Part shown: piece by piece, positions 42,168 through 42,255 of the stretch
Numbering within the stretch: position 1 is the first letter of the stretch
How the letters are laid out: every line of letters begins with the position of its first letter
Assembly (NCBI GenBank): GCA_018240695.1
Contig: JAFEFH010000011.1
Coordinates: 1 to 42,255, forward strand
Direction: 5' to 3'
Length of the DNA: 42,255 nt
From: Pseudomonadota bacterium
GTDB taxonomy: Bacteria > Pseudomonadota > Alphaproteobacteria > Reyranellales > Reyranellaceae
Position numbers and translations under genes: made by a program
Notes under the pieces: generated by a model
Databases searched by the model: none
Told to the model about the DNA's origin: nothing
What the model saw: only the letters and a program-made list of their open reading frames with translations

Positions 42168-42253
42168 GGGACCGCGGGCCTCCAGGCCCGCTCATGACTC
42201 ATGAGGCGGGCCTGGAGCCTTCGGCTCCGCTCAGGCCAGGGGCCCGCGGTCCC
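42168..42253. repeat. REP-like palindromic element, copy 2 (compound)
   Basis: Outer arms GGGACCGCGGGCC (42168-42180) and its complement (42241-42253). Inside, CTCCAGGCCCGC (42180-42191) pairs with GCGGGCCTGGAG (42206-42217) around a loop holding TCATGA and CTCATGA. An additional GGAGCC/GGCTCC hairpin (42214-42228) and about 12 more bases interrupt the right arm. It lies seven bases after the degP stop and shares GGACCGCG, TCCAG and CTCATGA with copy 1. Confidence 0.85.
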
Positions 42254-42255
42254 AG

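Overview
The window is GC-rich, densely coded chromosomal DNA from an alphaproteobacterium. Four things point there: a circularly permuted two-piece tmRNA gene, an alpha-type SspB adaptor beside it, the mrp-hflK-hflC-degP gene order, and small alpha-typical families (DUF4169, DUF6481). Orphan Bug/TctC-type binding proteins, CaiB-like enzymes and ThyX suit a soil- or water-living Reyranella/Rhizobiales-like organism; the genus is only a guess. I see no phage, transposon, CRISPR array or tRNA gene.

Layout. 1-4.6 kb: a peptide/nickel-type ABC permease pair (minus), a zincin-like metallopeptidase (plus), and a minus-strand overlapping set of Bug binding protein, Mug-like glycosylase and DUF1254 protein. 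4.65-9.76 kb: a plus-strand operon of acyl-CoA dehydrogenase, two CaiB-family proteins (by active-site residues one transferase-like and one racemase-like), and a cobalt-type nitrile hydratase (alpha, beta, accessory). 9.76-17.08 kb: a phosphoesterase with an AidB-like acyl-CoA dehydrogenase, a low-molecular-weight phosphatase, and a dimethylformamidase large-subunit homologue divergent from a second Bug protein and a phosphotriesterase-family hydrolase, with a perfect inverted repeat in the shared promoter region. Together 3.6-17.1 kb reads as an amide/nitrile/CoA-thioester catabolic neighbourhood.

17.1-31.2 kb is mostly housekeeping: ThpR, TesA divergent from YbbA-YbbP (as in E. coli), a YbhL/Bax-inhibitor-1 protein with a structured leader, NhaA, an HxlR regulator, DUF4169, AsmA, a nitroreductase, a ribbon-helix-helix regulator, TypA/BipA and DUF6481. 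31.2-42.3 kb holds a VOC protein, a secreted protein, class I fumarase, SspB, tmRNA, ThyX, a GNAT acetyltransferase, Mrp/ApbC, HflK-HflC and a DegP protease.

Many genes overlap by ATGA or GTGA, so translational coupling is the rule. The most notable items are the permuted tmRNA with the tag ANDNTVTLAAAA beside its adaptor gene sspB; a REP-like palindrome family (two copies, shared CTCATGA loop); the nitrile hydratase embedded in an acyl-CoA operon with no amidase in view; the palindrome at the dimethylformamidase promoter; and a strong terminator that ends just before the nhaA start codon.
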